A DNA stretch of 64,000 nucleotides from Betaproteobacteria bacterium (GTDB lineage Bacteria; Pseudomonadota; Gammaproteobacteria; Burkholderiales; Rhodocyclaceae), in NCBI GenBank assembly GCA_012026885.1, contig VEPL01000007.1, forward strand, positions 1 through 64,000, read 5' to 3'. Position 1 is the stretch's first letter. Every line of letters starts with the position of its first letter. Positions 21,784-30,118 of the stretch are shown here, in pieces. The notes beneath the pieces are model-generated. The model did not search any database. It was not told the origin of the DNA and worked only from the letters and a program-made list of their open reading frames with translations. The translations under genes and the position numbers were made by a program.

Positions 21784-22955
21784 ATATCCTCGTGGTCGGG
21801 GGTATGTTCCCCCCTATGCGCACCGGCACTGCGTTCTATACGCACAACCTCGCCCAGGCGTTGGCGGCCCGCGGACATCACATTACCGTAGTAACGCTTG
21901 GCTCCGACGTCAAGAATGAGCCAGGTGGGTTGGACGTGCGCCGACTTCCTGCTTTACGTGTCCCCATTGCCGGTTTCTTCAAGCATTTCCAGTTGTGCTC
22001 GCTGCGACCTAGTACATGGTTACAGCTTACCCGCATAGCCGACGAAACAGCATCCGACGCCATCTTGCTTGTTAATCATTATCTGGATATCGCCTTTCCG
22101 GCGGCACTGGCCGCGCACCGGCGGCGTATTCCCTTGGTGTGTTCTGTAGGCACGCAGCTGCAATCCCTGAACAAGCGTCGTGATCGGTTGCTCAATGCTC
22201 TCGACCGGCTGATATGTGGCCGCTTGGTATTCCCGTTCTGTGACATTGTCGTTGCTTGGGATACCCAGATTCGCAAGTATCTGAGCGACGTGCATGGTGA
22301 GCTGGTCATCTGCAAGACTGTTATCGTCAATTATGGCGTGAACGGCAACCTATCTGAGTTTTTGCTGCACAAGCATGATTATCGGTTCAGAGGCGTTATC
22401 TTGGGCGTTGGGGCTGTCAGCGAACAGCGCAGCTTTGTTCCCCTAGTGAAGGCGTTTGCACTACTCGCGAGCGACTTTCCACAAATGCAATTGCGTATCG
22501 TCGGGCACGTTTACTATGACGAAGCCATGCGTGTTGCAGCAGAGTTGGGGGTTGCAGACCGGACAGTGTTTCTCGGAGAACTGCCTCATGAGGGTGTTCT
22601 TAAGGAAATGTGCGGTGCGGACGTGCTGTACTCATCGCTGACAGGAAAGTACGTCGGACTTGGAACGGCAACGATCGAGGCGATGCTGCTGGGGGTGCCT
22701 ACTGTCGCAAACACGCCGCTGGATCTACTTGGCAAAGCGCCACTGGTGGAGGGGCTTCATTTGATCCACTCGCCAAATACCGAACCCCGAGAAATTTGCG
22801 AGCAGATCAGGCGGCTAGTGGATGATGAGGCACTCCGGCAGCGTGTTGGGGCAGGGGGACGGGAGTTCGTAAGGCAGCACCTGAATTGGGAGGTGGTAGC
22901 CCAGGACATGGAGAAGGTTCTGCAGGACACAGTTACGAAAGCAGCGCGAGCATGA
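21780..22955 (+). CDS. Glycosyltransferase family 4
   Basis: A 391-aa GT-B-fold enzyme. The N-terminus MNILVVGGMFPPMRTGTAFYTHNLAQAL is the acceptor-domain start of GT4 proteins. The C-terminal donor domain holds GVLKEMCGADVLYSSLTG and GLGTATIEAMLLGVPTVA, the usual E-x7-E donor site. It is cytoplasmic, probably peripheral on the inner membrane, and adds one residue to the lipid-linked glycan. Donor and linkage are unknown. It is coupled by ATGA overlaps on both sides. Confidence 0.85.
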   Translation: MNILVVGGMFPPMRTGTAFYTHNLAQALAARGHHITVVTLGSDVKNEPGGLDVRRLPALRVPIAGFFKHFQLCSLRPSTWLQLTRIADETASDAILLVNHYLDIAFPAALAAHRRRIPLVCSVGTQLQSLNKRRDRLLNALDRLICGRLVFPFCDIVVAWDTQIRKYLSDVHGELVICKTVIVNYGVNGNLSEFLLHKHDYRFRGVILGVGAVSEQRSFVPLVKAFALLASDFPQMQLRIVGHVYYDEAMRVAAELGVADRTVFLGELPHEGVLKEMCGADVLYSSLTGKYVGLGTATIEAMLLGVPTVANTPLDLLGKAPLVEGLHLIHSPNTEPREICEQIRRLVDDEALRQRVGAGGREFVRQHLNWEVVAQDMEKVLQDTVTKAARA

Positions 22956-23920
22956 GTTCCGTGCGGCGTTACCTGGTTGGCTTCGCCGGCATCGCCGTGA
23001 GTGTTTTGGCCGTTGTATGGTTGGCTAGCCGTTTCGATTTCTCGGATGTGGCGGCTGCGCTTGGCAATGCAAATCCGGTTGCCCTGGCGCCACTCCCTTT
23101 TCTTATCCTTCTTTCCTTTTTCCTGCGTGCGCAGCGTTGGCGGGTTATTGTGGAACACGAACCGCCGGTTCGCTTCTGGCCAAGTTTTCGGGCGCTGATG
23201 ATCGGTTATTTGCTCAACAATCTGTTGCCCGCACGCGCTGGCGACCTGGCACGGGCACATGAACTTGGGCGGACTGAAAGCATATCGCGGACCAAGGTGC
23301 TGGCGACCCTGGTGACGGAGCGTACCGCCGAGCTGGGCTTTATGCTTCTGCTCCTGTCGCTAGTTCTGCTCTCCTATCCCGCGCTGCCGCTATGGCTCAA
23401 GCAGGCGGGTTTCGGTGTGGCAATGGTGACAGCAGTCGCGGTTGGTTTTCTCGTCATTGCGCACTGGATGGGACAGAGATTTGTGCCTTGGCTACATGGT
23501 CTTGTTTCCCATCTGTTGCCGCAACGGCTTGGGGTACGGTTCGAGCAGATTGTCTATTCCGGGCTTGCCGGGATCGCGGGGATGTTTCGCCCTGTGCGTG
23601 CGACCGGATTCGTCATACTGACTGCGCTGATCTGGTCTGTGGAGGTCGCTGTTGTGTATCTCATTGCATTGGCCATTGAAACTGACTTGGCGCTTGGGAA
23701 CGCTTTGTTTGTGCTCTTAGCCATCGCAATGGGGACCATGGTGCCGTCATCCCCAGGTTTTATTGGTACCTACGAGTTCTTTGGTGTTGCTGCACTAAAC
23801 ATCATCGGGATTTCGGGTACGGCGGCGCTCGCCTTCATCGTCGCCCTTCATGCGGCCACCCTGCTGGGGTCGACAATCATTGGGGCAATATGCTTCTTGT
23901 TGCGCCGAATTTCTCGTTGA
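22952..23920 (+). CDS. YbhN/LPG-synthase-TM-type integral membrane protein
   Basis: A protein of 322 aa with about seven or eight hydrophobic segments. RAQRWRVIVE, FRALMIGYLLNNLLPARAGDLARAHELGR and PSSPGFIGTYEFFGV are the recurring motifs of the lysylphosphatidylglycerol synthase TM-region/YbhN family, here without the catalytic synthase domain. Members of this family have been linked to lipid or lipid-linked sugar movement, but the function here is open. The ATG at 22952 shares four bases with the upstream GT4 stop. A longer in-frame extension lies inside that gene and is rejected. Confidence 0.8.
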   Translation: MSSVRRYLVGFAGIAVSVLAVVWLASRFDFSDVAAALGNANPVALAPLPFLILLSFFLRAQRWRVIVEHEPPVRFWPSFRALMIGYLLNNLLPARAGDLARAHELGRTESISRTKVLATLVTERTAELGFMLLLLSLVLLSYPALPLWLKQAGFGVAMVTAVAVGFLVIAHWMGQRFVPWLHGLVSHLLPQRLGVRFEQIVYSGLAGIAGMFRPVRATGFVILTALIWSVEVAVVYLIALAIETDLALGNALFVLLAIAMGTMVPSSPGFIGTYEFFGVAALNIIGISGTAALAFIVALHAATLLGSTIIGAICFLLRRISR

Positions 23921-23936
23921 ACAAAAGCCAAAACAG

Positions 23937-24128
23937 ATGAGAAGACTTGGCCTTGCGATTGGCTGCCGTGCCATGATTGTGGTTGCCTATAGCCTCTGGG
24001 TGCTGACAATCCTCGCGTTTGCGTGGGCCACGACGCCCTACATGATCGACCCCACGATCACGTTCGTTCCACCGGCATGGCTGGCAGCGGTAGCGCGGGC
24101 GATTTTCTATCGCGACTATGTTTTCTAA
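23937..24128 (+). CDS. Small single-span membrane protein (63 aa), unknown
   Basis: A short frame between the YbhN-like gene and the GT-C gene, starting at an ATG 16 bases after the former and overlapping the latter by eleven bases. It has a basic N-terminus (MRRLG) and a hydrophobic segment from about residue 12 to 32, then a short tail ending FYRDYVF. No family is recognised. Its overlap with the next start and its membrane character between two membrane proteins argue for a real gene; its small size argues for caution. Confidence 0.5.
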   Translation: MRRLGLAIGCRAMIVVAYSLWVLTILAFAWATTPYMIDPTITFVPPAWLAAVARAIFYRDYVF

Positions 24129-25926
24129 CCTCACATTCGGATCGGTCATCGGCGTTTCGGTCGCACTGGCAGGCATCTACATCCTTGTTTGTTTCGCGTG
24201 GGGACGTCTTGTTGTCCGCTATATCGCAAACAAGCCTGACTGGGCGACCTCCTTTGCTGTGGGTCATGCGGTGCTCGCTATCATCCTGCAGTTGATTGCG
24301 GTCGCAGGATTTTTCAATTGGTACTCGATCTTGCCGTTGGCGGTTCCAACCATCTGGGCTCTGCGTTCGTTCCGCTGGGCTGCAGCCCCGTTTGTCCGCG
24401 TAAGGCAGTTGCTGTGGCCAACAACTCCTTTGAAAGCGCTGGTTGCTCTTCTTGTTTTCGTGCTATGCGTGTTGTTGCTTGTCGATACGGTTTCGTATCC
24501 AGGTACCGATGCGCTGGCCTATTACATGGCCCAACCGAAGCTGTTTGCGGCAACCGGACGGTATGCCCCTTTGCTAGGTTATGAGGGCTTTTCGGTATTG
24601 CCGGCACTTGCCGAAATGCCTTTTGGCGTCATGTACGTGTTTGGTGGCGAGACGGTTGGTCAACTTGCAGGCAAATTATTGATTTGGCCGGTCTTTGCGA
24701 CCATTCTGGCTATGCTCTGGAATGTCGGCCGCAGGCTGGGTTTGTCGTCCGATGCGGCATTGCTGTTAATGGTGGTTGGAGCAACAAGTTCTGCACTGAC
24801 GTTGGTAGTGTGGGATGGCAAGACAGATTTGATTGCCCTGATGTACGCCCTTGTCGCATTGCAGTGGTTGCCGGGGCTGTTCTCATGGGACGATGATCGC
24901 AGGTCGCTAATTGCTTTCGGGGCTATATCCGCCTGTGCGGTCATGGCCAAGTTGTCGTATGCCTTGATTCTGCCCTTTGCCCTTGGTATTCCCTTGTTGT
25001 TGTTCCGGGCGAACGACCTCAAAGGCCTGTTCCGTATTCTCGCGCTTGCCGGAGTGGGTGCAGTGCTTCTATTCACCGCTGGATGGTGGTTGAAAAACTT
25101 CATGCTTTACGGAGACCCGCTTGCTCCAATATTGAGTTTTCAAAGCACAACACCAAAGTTTGCAACTGAGCAATCGTGGTTCGACCCTGAGAAGACGGGT
25201 TGGATACTCAAGACGTACCCGCTTGCTGTAACGTTCGGTCTCTATCCCATGCAACATGGCGGCATATCGGCAATGTGGCTCGTTTTGCTGCCGGCGCTAT
25301 GGACACGCCCATGGCAGTTGGAAGGAGGACGCAAGGCTCTGTACCTGGCGACGGGCGGGATAGTGGCTTTGATTGTCTGGATGGTGCTCAGGCCTTCGGT
25401 CATTGCGCCACGCTACATTTTTCCTGCCCTGCTTTGGCCGTCTTTTCTCCTCGCCTTTGGATTTGACCAATGGCGGAGTAATAGATCAGTCTTTGCGAAC
25501 ATCGCTCAACTGGCAGCGATGGTTTTGCTCGTTCTGCAGATCCAGTATGCGGCAACGGTCTGGAACGTTCACGTGCGGCCATTGGTCGCGTCCTTGCGTG
25601 GGCAACCTGGTGTTCTGGCGTTGCGAGATAGGGCGAACCTCATCTCCCCCAGAGATGCATGTAATAAGATTCTGCTCTTGTCCTATTCAAGCGAACCTTT
25701 GCCGTTTCGACACCTTGCTGCATTCGTCCCATACACGGGGGTTTCAAAGGATGATTCGGTTTACGAGTGGGCGGCAGCACGAGATATCGACTGCATAGTT
25801 TATGACCCGATCACACACAAACGGGCAGATTTTGACGAACCCGCGCCCTCGGGGTATTCGGTTGAGAAAATTGAACTCGCTCCGAATGCGTATTTATTGT
25901 TGCGGCTTCAAAGCACGGTGAAGTAA
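24118..25926 (+). CDS. Polytopic GT-C-type membrane glycosyltransferase (GT39-like)
   Basis: A 602-aa membrane protein with about a dozen hydrophobic segments and a hydrophilic C-terminal portion after about residue 500. The first large loop has SYPGTDALAYYMAQPKLFAATG, resembling the acidic-residue loop of GT39/PMT-like enzymes that use polyprenyl-phosphate sugars outside the membrane. PALAEMPFGVMYVFGGE follows. It could decorate the glycan in the periplasm. An O-antigen polymerase role is less likely given the ABC-transporter genes in the locus. The start overlaps the small ORF by eleven bases. Confidence 0.7.
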   Translation: MFSNLTFGSVIGVSVALAGIYILVCFAWGRLVVRYIANKPDWATSFAVGHAVLAIILQLIAVAGFFNWYSILPLAVPTIWALRSFRWAAAPFVRVRQLLWPTTPLKALVALLVFVLCVLLLVDTVSYPGTDALAYYMAQPKLFAATGRYAPLLGYEGFSVLPALAEMPFGVMYVFGGETVGQLAGKLLIWPVFATILAMLWNVGRRLGLSSDAALLLMVVGATSSALTLVVWDGKTDLIALMYALVALQWLPGLFSWDDDRRSLIAFGAISACAVMAKLSYALILPFALGIPLLLFRANDLKGLFRILALAGVGAVLLFTAGWWLKNFMLYGDPLAPILSFQSTTPKFATEQSWFDPEKTGWILKTYPLAVTFGLYPMQHGGISAMWLVLLPALWTRPWQLEGGRKALYLATGGIVALIVWMVLRPSVIAPRYIFPALLWPSFLLAFGFDQWRSNRSVFANIAQLAAMVLLVLQIQYAATVWNVHVRPLVASLRGQPGVLALRDRANLISPRDACNKILLLSYSSEPLPFRHLAAFVPYTGVSKDDSVYEWAAARDIDCIVYDPITHKRADFDEPAPSGYSVEKIELAPNAYLLLRLQSTVK

Positions 25927-25948
25927 CTTGAATAAGGCAGATAGATTC

Positions 25949-27664
25949 ATGAATACATCTACTCAACCGGCACCCTTGGTTTCCTTGGCGATCCCGGTTT
26001 TCAATGGTGCCAATTTCATGCGCTTTGCAATTGATAGTGCGCTCGCGCAGACCTACCAGAACATCGAGATTATCATTGTTAACGATGGTTCGTCCGACGG
26101 CGGTGAAACAGAAAAAATAGCACTTTCGTACGGCGATCAGGTTAGGTATTTCTCCAAACCCAATGGTGGTGTGGCCTCAGCGCTTAATCTTGCATTGCAG
26201 GAGTCGAAAGGAGAATATTTTTGCTGGCTTTCGCACGACGATCAATATCTGCCGGAAAAAATCGCGAAGGAGGTCGAATTCATCAGAACATTGCCGAACA
26301 GCGGCGCAGTGGTTTTCTGCCGTCACAGTGTGATCGATGAAAATGGCGAACTTCTCCAAGAACTTCCGCCACCGCCACAATTCAGTCCTGATACAGCAGC
26401 ATACCAACTACTGCTATTTCAGTGGCTGCATTGCTGTACGATTCTTGCGCCACGCTCAATGTTTCTCGAATTGGGTGGCTTCAGAGAAGACCTCCCGACC
26501 ACCCAAGATTATGACTTACTAATGAAAATGGGGTTGCGCTACCCATTCTTCGAGGTTCCGGAGGTTCTTCTGCTTGCGCGATCCCACCCGGAGCAAGGGT
26601 GTTTGACGCTGACCCACCTGAGCGAGATTGAGCGGTTTTTTGACGAGCATATTCCGATGCTTTCTCCAGATTATATGCGTCGATGTTTTTCGCCTCGAGA
26701 AATCGTTGATGCGTGGGCTGCACTGGGGATTCAGATGCGAGAACGTGGCCTGGTGCCGAGCGCTCTTGCGGTGTGTCGCCAAATGCTCGGGTGCGAGATG
26801 GCGCAAACTGACCCGGCTGCCCTGCTTGACGCTGTCAACCGCATTACCCGTTCGGGCAACGATTCTGCAAAGCAACCTTCCGTTGTGCACGCTTCCGATT
26901 CGGATTTTGCTTCGGACAGCGGTGCCGGCTTTATCAAGAACATCATCAAATTGGCTACACCGCCAATCATCTGGAACGGAGTAAAGCGCCTGCGCAATCG
27001 CTCGGTAGGTGATGCTTCTGAAGTTCAAGTACAAGAGAAAGTCGCAAGCAAGCAGCCAGCGAAATTGGATTTCGTCAAAATATACGAGCAAAATGAATTT
27101 AATGGTACTGAGTCGAGATCGGGTGGTGGGTCGACCCTATATCAAACACGAATCATCCGTGAGGAACTGCCGGCATTGTTTCGTGAGCTCGGAGTCAAGC
27201 GAGTACTGGATGTTCCATGCGGTGACTGGAACTGGATGAAGTATGTCGACTTGAATGGAATCGACTATACCGGCGGTGATGTCGTCGATGCGATCGTTCA
27301 GAGAGACATTCTCAAGCACGAGACGGCAAGCGTGCATTTTGAGTGTCTCAATATCATCACTGGCACGCTACCGAAATCGGACTTAATAATTTGCCGCGAC
27401 TGCCTCGTACATTTGTCGTTCGCCGATGGGATGGCTGCTTTGCAGAGATTCCGGGAAAGCGGGGCTACTTGGCTGCTGACGACAACATTTGTCGATCGCC
27501 AGAGTAATGAAGACCTATATGAAGGCCATATCTGGCGGCCACTGAATCTGGAACTTGCGCCATACAACTTGCCGAAGGCAGATTCTTACATCAATGAAGG
27601 CTGTACGGAGGGTGACGGATTGTTTGCTGACAAATGCCTTGCGCTATGGCGATTGGATGCCTGA
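25949..27664 (+). CDS. Fusion: family 2 glycosyltransferase + class I SAM methyltransferase
   Basis: A 571-aa two-domain protein. Residues 8 to about 245 form a GT2 domain (LAIPVFNGANFMRFAIDSAL, NDGSSDGG, the DxD-like SHDDQYLPE). A linker of about 125 residues follows. From about 371 to the end is a Rossmann methyltransferase with VLDVPCGDWNWM as the SAM-binding motif and CRDCLVHLSF further on. The second half is clearly paralogous to the standalone methyltransferase at 38084. The ATG at 25949 is preferred to a TTG at 25928 because AAGGCAG lies just upstream. One polypeptide may add a sugar and methylate it. Confidence 0.83.
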   Translation: MNTSTQPAPLVSLAIPVFNGANFMRFAIDSALAQTYQNIEIIIVNDGSSDGGETEKIALSYGDQVRYFSKPNGGVASALNLALQESKGEYFCWLSHDDQYLPEKIAKEVEFIRTLPNSGAVVFCRHSVIDENGELLQELPPPPQFSPDTAAYQLLLFQWLHCCTILAPRSMFLELGGFREDLPTTQDYDLLMKMGLRYPFFEVPEVLLLARSHPEQGCLTLTHLSEIERFFDEHIPMLSPDYMRRCFSPREIVDAWAALGIQMRERGLVPSALAVCRQMLGCEMAQTDPAALLDAVNRITRSGNDSAKQPSVVHASDSDFASDSGAGFIKNIIKLATPPIIWNGVKRLRNRSVGDASEVQVQEKVASKQPAKLDFVKIYEQNEFNGTESRSGGGSTLYQTRIIREELPALFRELGVKRVLDVPCGDWNWMKYVDLNGIDYTGGDVVDAIVQRDILKHETASVHFECLNIITGTLPKSDLIICRDCLVHLSFADGMAALQRFRESGATWLLTTTFVDRQSNEDLYEGHIWRPLNLELAPYNLPKADSYINEGCTEGDGLFADKCLALWRLDA

Positions 27665-27718
27665 AAAATTTATGGACGTTGATGGCAAGATGCTTCTAAG
27701 AGAAGCTGTTTAGATCTT

Positions 27719-29035
27719 ATGACGCGAAAAATATTATTCGTTGGGATGCCGGATAGTCCGCATGCTGCGCGTTGGATTAATCTGGTCGCTGACCAAGGTT
27801 GGGATTTACATTTTTTTCCGGTTTACTTGGGGCCGGTACACCGTTTGATGCGCGGGGTGACCATGCATCATCCCTGGCTACAAATTCGGCCTAGGCATCT
27901 ATTCAATGAATTGACTGGCAGACTGCGTGAGCTATTTTCACCAGGTTCAGTCGGGCAACGTCCTCTGGTTGGAGCGTTGCCCACGAGATCCATCTTTCCA
28001 TTGCCAGTAATCCGTCCGCTAGACCGCTATCTGAGTTCCTTCAAGAGCGCACCTCTTGGGGAGTCGGACGTTTGTGCTCCGTTGGCTTTCGGGCCCCATG
28101 TTCTTGCTCGCTTGGTCAGGCAGTTAAAGCCGGATTTGATCCATTCCATGGAGTTTCAGCACGCTGGCTACAATGTGCTCCGAGCAAAGGAATTGTTCGG
28201 AAATAAGCCATTCCCCAAATGGCTGGCGACAAATTGGGGAAGTGATATCTATTATTACCGCCGTTTTTCTGAGCATCACCAGCAGATAACAAGACTTCTA
28301 AAAAGCGTAGATTACTATTCATGTGAGTGTGAAAGAGATGTCGGGCTCGCTGTAGAAATGGGGCTGATTGGAAAGTCAATGCCTGTGCTGCCCAATACTG
28401 GCGGATTCGATTTGGAAGCTATTGTTGATTTGCGCAAAGAGGTACCGCCATCGGCGCGCCGAATGATCATGGTCAAAGGCTATCAGCACTTCGCGGGAAG
28501 GGCATTGACGGCTCTGGACGCCCTTCTGAGCTGCTCGGACATTCTTGGCGATTATCGGATCGTGGTTTATTCGGCTGAGAACTCAATTGAAGTTTATGAA
28601 AGGGTTGAGGAGCTTCGCCACTTCCATGGCATGAACATCTCACTTCTTGCCTATTCAAGTCACGAAAAGATGCTCAAGTATTTTGCCCATGCACGTATTT
28701 ACTTGGGTGTAAGCATCTCAGACGCAATCAGTACTTCGATGCTCGAGGCAATGGCTATGGGTGCGTTCCCAATACAAACGAATACCGCCTGTTGTAACGA
28801 ATGGTTTGCTGATGGTGTATCCGGTTTCAGTATCCCCCCTGACGATATTGAAATAATTGGTTCTAAAATACGACACGCTATTATGAATGATGCGCTCGTC
28901 GATTGTGCAGCAGAGATCAACTGGAGCACGGTGTGTCGAAGAGTTGATCAGCGGCTTCTACAAAAAAAAGAGGTGGCTTTCTACGATCAGATATTTGAGG
29001 ACATCGAGCCGTCGGGAAGTCGAAGTGCAGCTTGA
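27719..29035 (+). CDS. Glycosyltransferase family 4 (paralogue of the gene at 40106)
   Basis: A GT-B glycosyltransferase of 438 aa. FGPHVLARLVRQLKPDLIHSMEFQH, NWGSDIYYYRRF and CECERDV are shared almost word for word with the protein at 40106, as is VSISDAISTSMLEAMAMGAFPIQT, the donor-site segment. The 54-base upstream gap holds a small inverted repeat (GCTTCT/AGAAGC at 27692-27706) that includes the probable ribosome-binding site. Near the 3' end lies an A8 tract at 28962-28969. The stop overlaps the next gene. GC is low compared with flanking core genes. Confidence 0.85.
   Translation: MTRKILFVGMPDSPHAARWINLVADQGWDLHFFPVYLGPVHRLMRGVTMHHPWLQIRPRHLFNELTGRLRELFSPGSVGQRPLVGALPTRSIFPLPVIRPLDRYLSSFKSAPLGESDVCAPLAFGPHVLARLVRQLKPDLIHSMEFQHAGYNVLRAKELFGNKPFPKWLATNWGSDIYYYRRFSEHHQQITRLLKSVDYYSCECERDVGLAVEMGLIGKSMPVLPNTGGFDLEAIVDLRKEVPPSARRMIMVKGYQHFAGRALTALDALLSCSDILGDYRIVVYSAENSIEVYERVEELRHFHGMNISLLAYSSHEKMLKYFAHARIYLGVSISDAISTSMLEAMAMGAFPIQTNTACCNEWFADGVSGFSIPPDDIEIIGSKIRHAIMNDALVDCAAEINWSTVCRRVDQRLLQKKEVAFYDQIFEDIEPSGSRSAA
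28962..28969 (+). repeat. A8 homopolymer at a GT4/GT2 overlap
   Basis: Eight consecutive A residues lie near the 3' end of the GT4 gene at 27719. The downstream GT2 frame is open from before this point (at least 28887) to 30059. Loss of one A in DNA or RNA would place the GT4 in the GT2 frame and yield one fused protein. Confidence 0.6.
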
Positions 29036-30059
29036 TCACATCGAAGGAGGTGGTGCTGCGGTTCCGCTCACAGCGAGAGGTGATGAGCTAGTTCCAGCCG
29101 TCAGTGTAATTGTTCCAGCTTATAACAGGGCCTCGTTGCTCGGTGAAGCCATCGCTAGTGTGCTTGCACAGTCGTTCGCGGATTTTGAGATACTTATCGT
29201 TGATGATGGGTCGACTGATGATACAGAGAGGGTCGTTCATGAGTTTGTGGATTCACGAATCATCTATTTAAAACAGGAGAATAAAGGAAGATCTTGTGCA
29301 AGAAATGCTGCGCTTGATATTTCGCGTGGGCGATTTATCGCTTTTCTCGACTCCGATGATTTGTATCTGCCAGGTAAGCTTGCAATGCAGGTTGAATACC
29401 TAGATAGTCATCCGCATATTGATATGCTGTACACCTCCGCGTATTGTATTGACAGTTCCGGGAACGTATTGGATGAACGCTATTCCGCCTCGGTTTCCGG
29501 TCGAATATATCGATCTATAGCGTTTTTTCGCCCGGTTACTATCACGCTACCAACTGTTATGGCTAGGCGCGAGTTGTTTGACAAGGTAGGAAAATTTGAC
29601 GAGAACATGTATCGTTTTGAGGATACCGATATGTGGCGGCGCATTTCAAAAATAGCTCATATTGAAGCGCTGCCGATGTACTCATGTAAATTGCGTACGC
29701 ATTCTGATAATAGCCTTAGTTCACAAGACCCAGATCAAATAATCGCGGCAATCGACTATTATGCAAGAAAGGTAGCGCATGAAGACTCTCTAATGGGAGC
29801 CTGGGTGCTTCGGAGCGGCTTAGGAGCACTTTATTATTACTATGCCCGAGCTTTTCAAACAGTTCCCGCTTGGAAGCATCGTAGTAATAGGCTTTTGCGC
29901 ACTTCATGTCGCTATTGGCCATTTTTCGCCGTTAGACACGTAGTGACAAGACTTGGCGAGACCTTAAATATCCTCCCGCGCAGAGTATTTTACAGCTCAG
30001 TTGAGCACATCTACCCGTGCTACAGGAAGCTTAAAGCTGTAATAAGTGGAAAAAAGTGA
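29025..30059 (+). CDS. Family 2 glycosyltransferase
   Basis: A 344-aa GT-A enzyme with VSVIVPAYNRASLLGEAI, DDGSTDDT and the metal-binding AFLDSDDLYLPG. The best start is GTG at 29025, which overlaps the preceding GT4 stop and follows GGGAAG at a good spacing; it leaves a 27-residue lead before the catalytic domain. The frame is open further upstream, which matters for possible slippage fusion. Sampled GC is about 43%, the lowest seen in the window. Donor and linkage are unknown. Confidence 0.82.
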   Translation: MQLDHIEGGGAAVPLTARGDELVPAVSVIVPAYNRASLLGEAIASVLAQSFADFEILIVDDGSTDDTERVVHEFVDSRIIYLKQENKGRSCARNAALDISRGRFIAFLDSDDLYLPGKLAMQVEYLDSHPHIDMLYTSAYCIDSSGNVLDERYSASVSGRIYRSIAFFRPVTITLPTVMARRELFDKVGKFDENMYRFEDTDMWRRISKIAHIEALPMYSCKLRTHSDNSLSSQDPDQIIAAIDYYARKVAHEDSLMGAWVLRSGLGALYYYYARAFQTVPAWKHRSNRLLRTSCRYWPFFAVRHVVTRLGETLNILPRRVFYSSVEHIYPCYRKLKAVISGKK

Positions 30060-30118
30060 CCCTTGCGTACTGAAAGTTATTGTCCCCATATTTGGATATT
30101 AAATAGATCGTTTTAGTA

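Noticed and set aside
22952-23920. YbhN-like protein as a Wzx flippase
   Set aside because: It lacks the length (about 400-500 aa) and 12-span layout of Wzx. Its motifs match the YbhN family instead.
27692-27706. Small inverted repeat as a terminator after the GT2-methyltransferase gene
   Set aside because: A six-base stem with a three-base loop and no T-tract is too weak, and it overlaps the next ribosome-binding site.
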